DNA of 56,659 nt from Auxenochlorella pyrenoidosa (Eukaryota > Chlorophyta > Trebouxiophyceae > Chlorellales > Chlorellaceae). Below are positions 56,572 through 56,659 of this stretch, one piece after another. Every line of letters begins with the position of its first letter. The stretch's first letter is position 1. The position numbers and the translations under genes were made by a program. The DNA lies in contig KQ482018.1 of assembly GCA_001430745.1 (NCBI GenBank), positions 708,672-765,330 on the forward strand. Reading direction: 5' to 3'. The notes under the pieces are model-generated. The model searched no databases. It saw only the letters and a program-made list of their open reading frames with translations, and had not been told where the DNA came from.

Positions 56572-56659
56572 GCCGCCGGCGCCCCGGGGCGCACCCCTGC
56601 ACCCAGTGGTGGAAAACGCCGGCCGCTGGGGCCAGGGACTGGCCGCGGCGCAGCGTCGT

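Noticed and set aside
55310..56602. A 430-codon minus-strand open frame
   Set aside because: It is antisense to the spliced gene at 56052-56571, is Arg/Pro/Gly shadow sequence, and has no motif or splice support.
1..56659. CRISPR arrays, insertion sequences, prophage or operon signals
   Set aside because: Repeats are simple sequence or local tandem copies with no regular spacers. Genes are split by introns. No transposase, integrase or bacterial signal was seen.

Overview
The window looks like nuclear DNA of a GC-rich green alga, most likely a Chlorella-type trebouxiophyte. The evidence is intron-dense genes with short exons, plant-type thylakoid-lumen proteins with twin-arginine transit regions, a plant-type MSH7, a plant-like S40 domain and a U-box/ARM protein. 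There are two assembly gaps (12196-12850 and 29549-29775). The organism is inferred from gene content; no species marker was seen.

Layout. 1-3532 (+): 3' part of a gene for a cysteine-rich furin-like-repeat protein. 15622-3925 (-): an 18-exon BRCA2 gene with BRC-type repeats, helical domain and OB folds. 15934-19616 (+): a disordered acidic protein with a C-terminal PP1-docking-like motif. 22876-20241 (-): a TPR plus WD40 protein. 24913-23146 (-): a lumenal PsbP-domain protein. 25018-35233 (+): a 27-exon MSH7-type MutS homologue. 35759-37268 (+): a secreted two-FN3-domain gene with one in-frame TGA. 40144-37526 (-): a lumenal TPR protein. 40316-44671 (+): a U-box/ARM E3 ligase. 47020-44893 (-): a MacroD-like macrodomain protein. 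47253-47782 (+): a small basic protein. About 48083-50942 (+): a SYLF protein. 51788-53529 (+): an S40/senescence-regulator-like protein. 53530-56051: no gene I can support. 56052-56571 (+): a small acidic protein. Four adjacent pairs are divergent and share short upstream regions of 104 to 311 bp.

How the genes relate. BRCA2 (RAD51 loading) and MSH7 (mismatch recognition with MSH2) are both genome-maintenance genes, about 9 kb apart. The macrodomain protein may remove ADP-ribose marks. The two lumenal proteins serve the chloroplast. I see no operon-like logic beyond the divergent pairs.

The most unusual signal is in splicing. Building reading frames across roughly 95 introns, about 19 can only be joined in frame, or are best joined, with a GC rather than GT donor. 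These are concentrated in BRCA2 (6 of 17), MSH7 (7 of 26) and the FN3 gene (2 of 4), and are absent from several neighbours. At three places a 5' splice site is itself tandemly duplicated, including a 14-bp array that repeats GT and GC donors. Simple G/T-rich tracts tend to lie at the 5' end of introns and C/A-rich tracts at the 3' end. All of this was read by eye; no alignment, RNA or database evidence was available.
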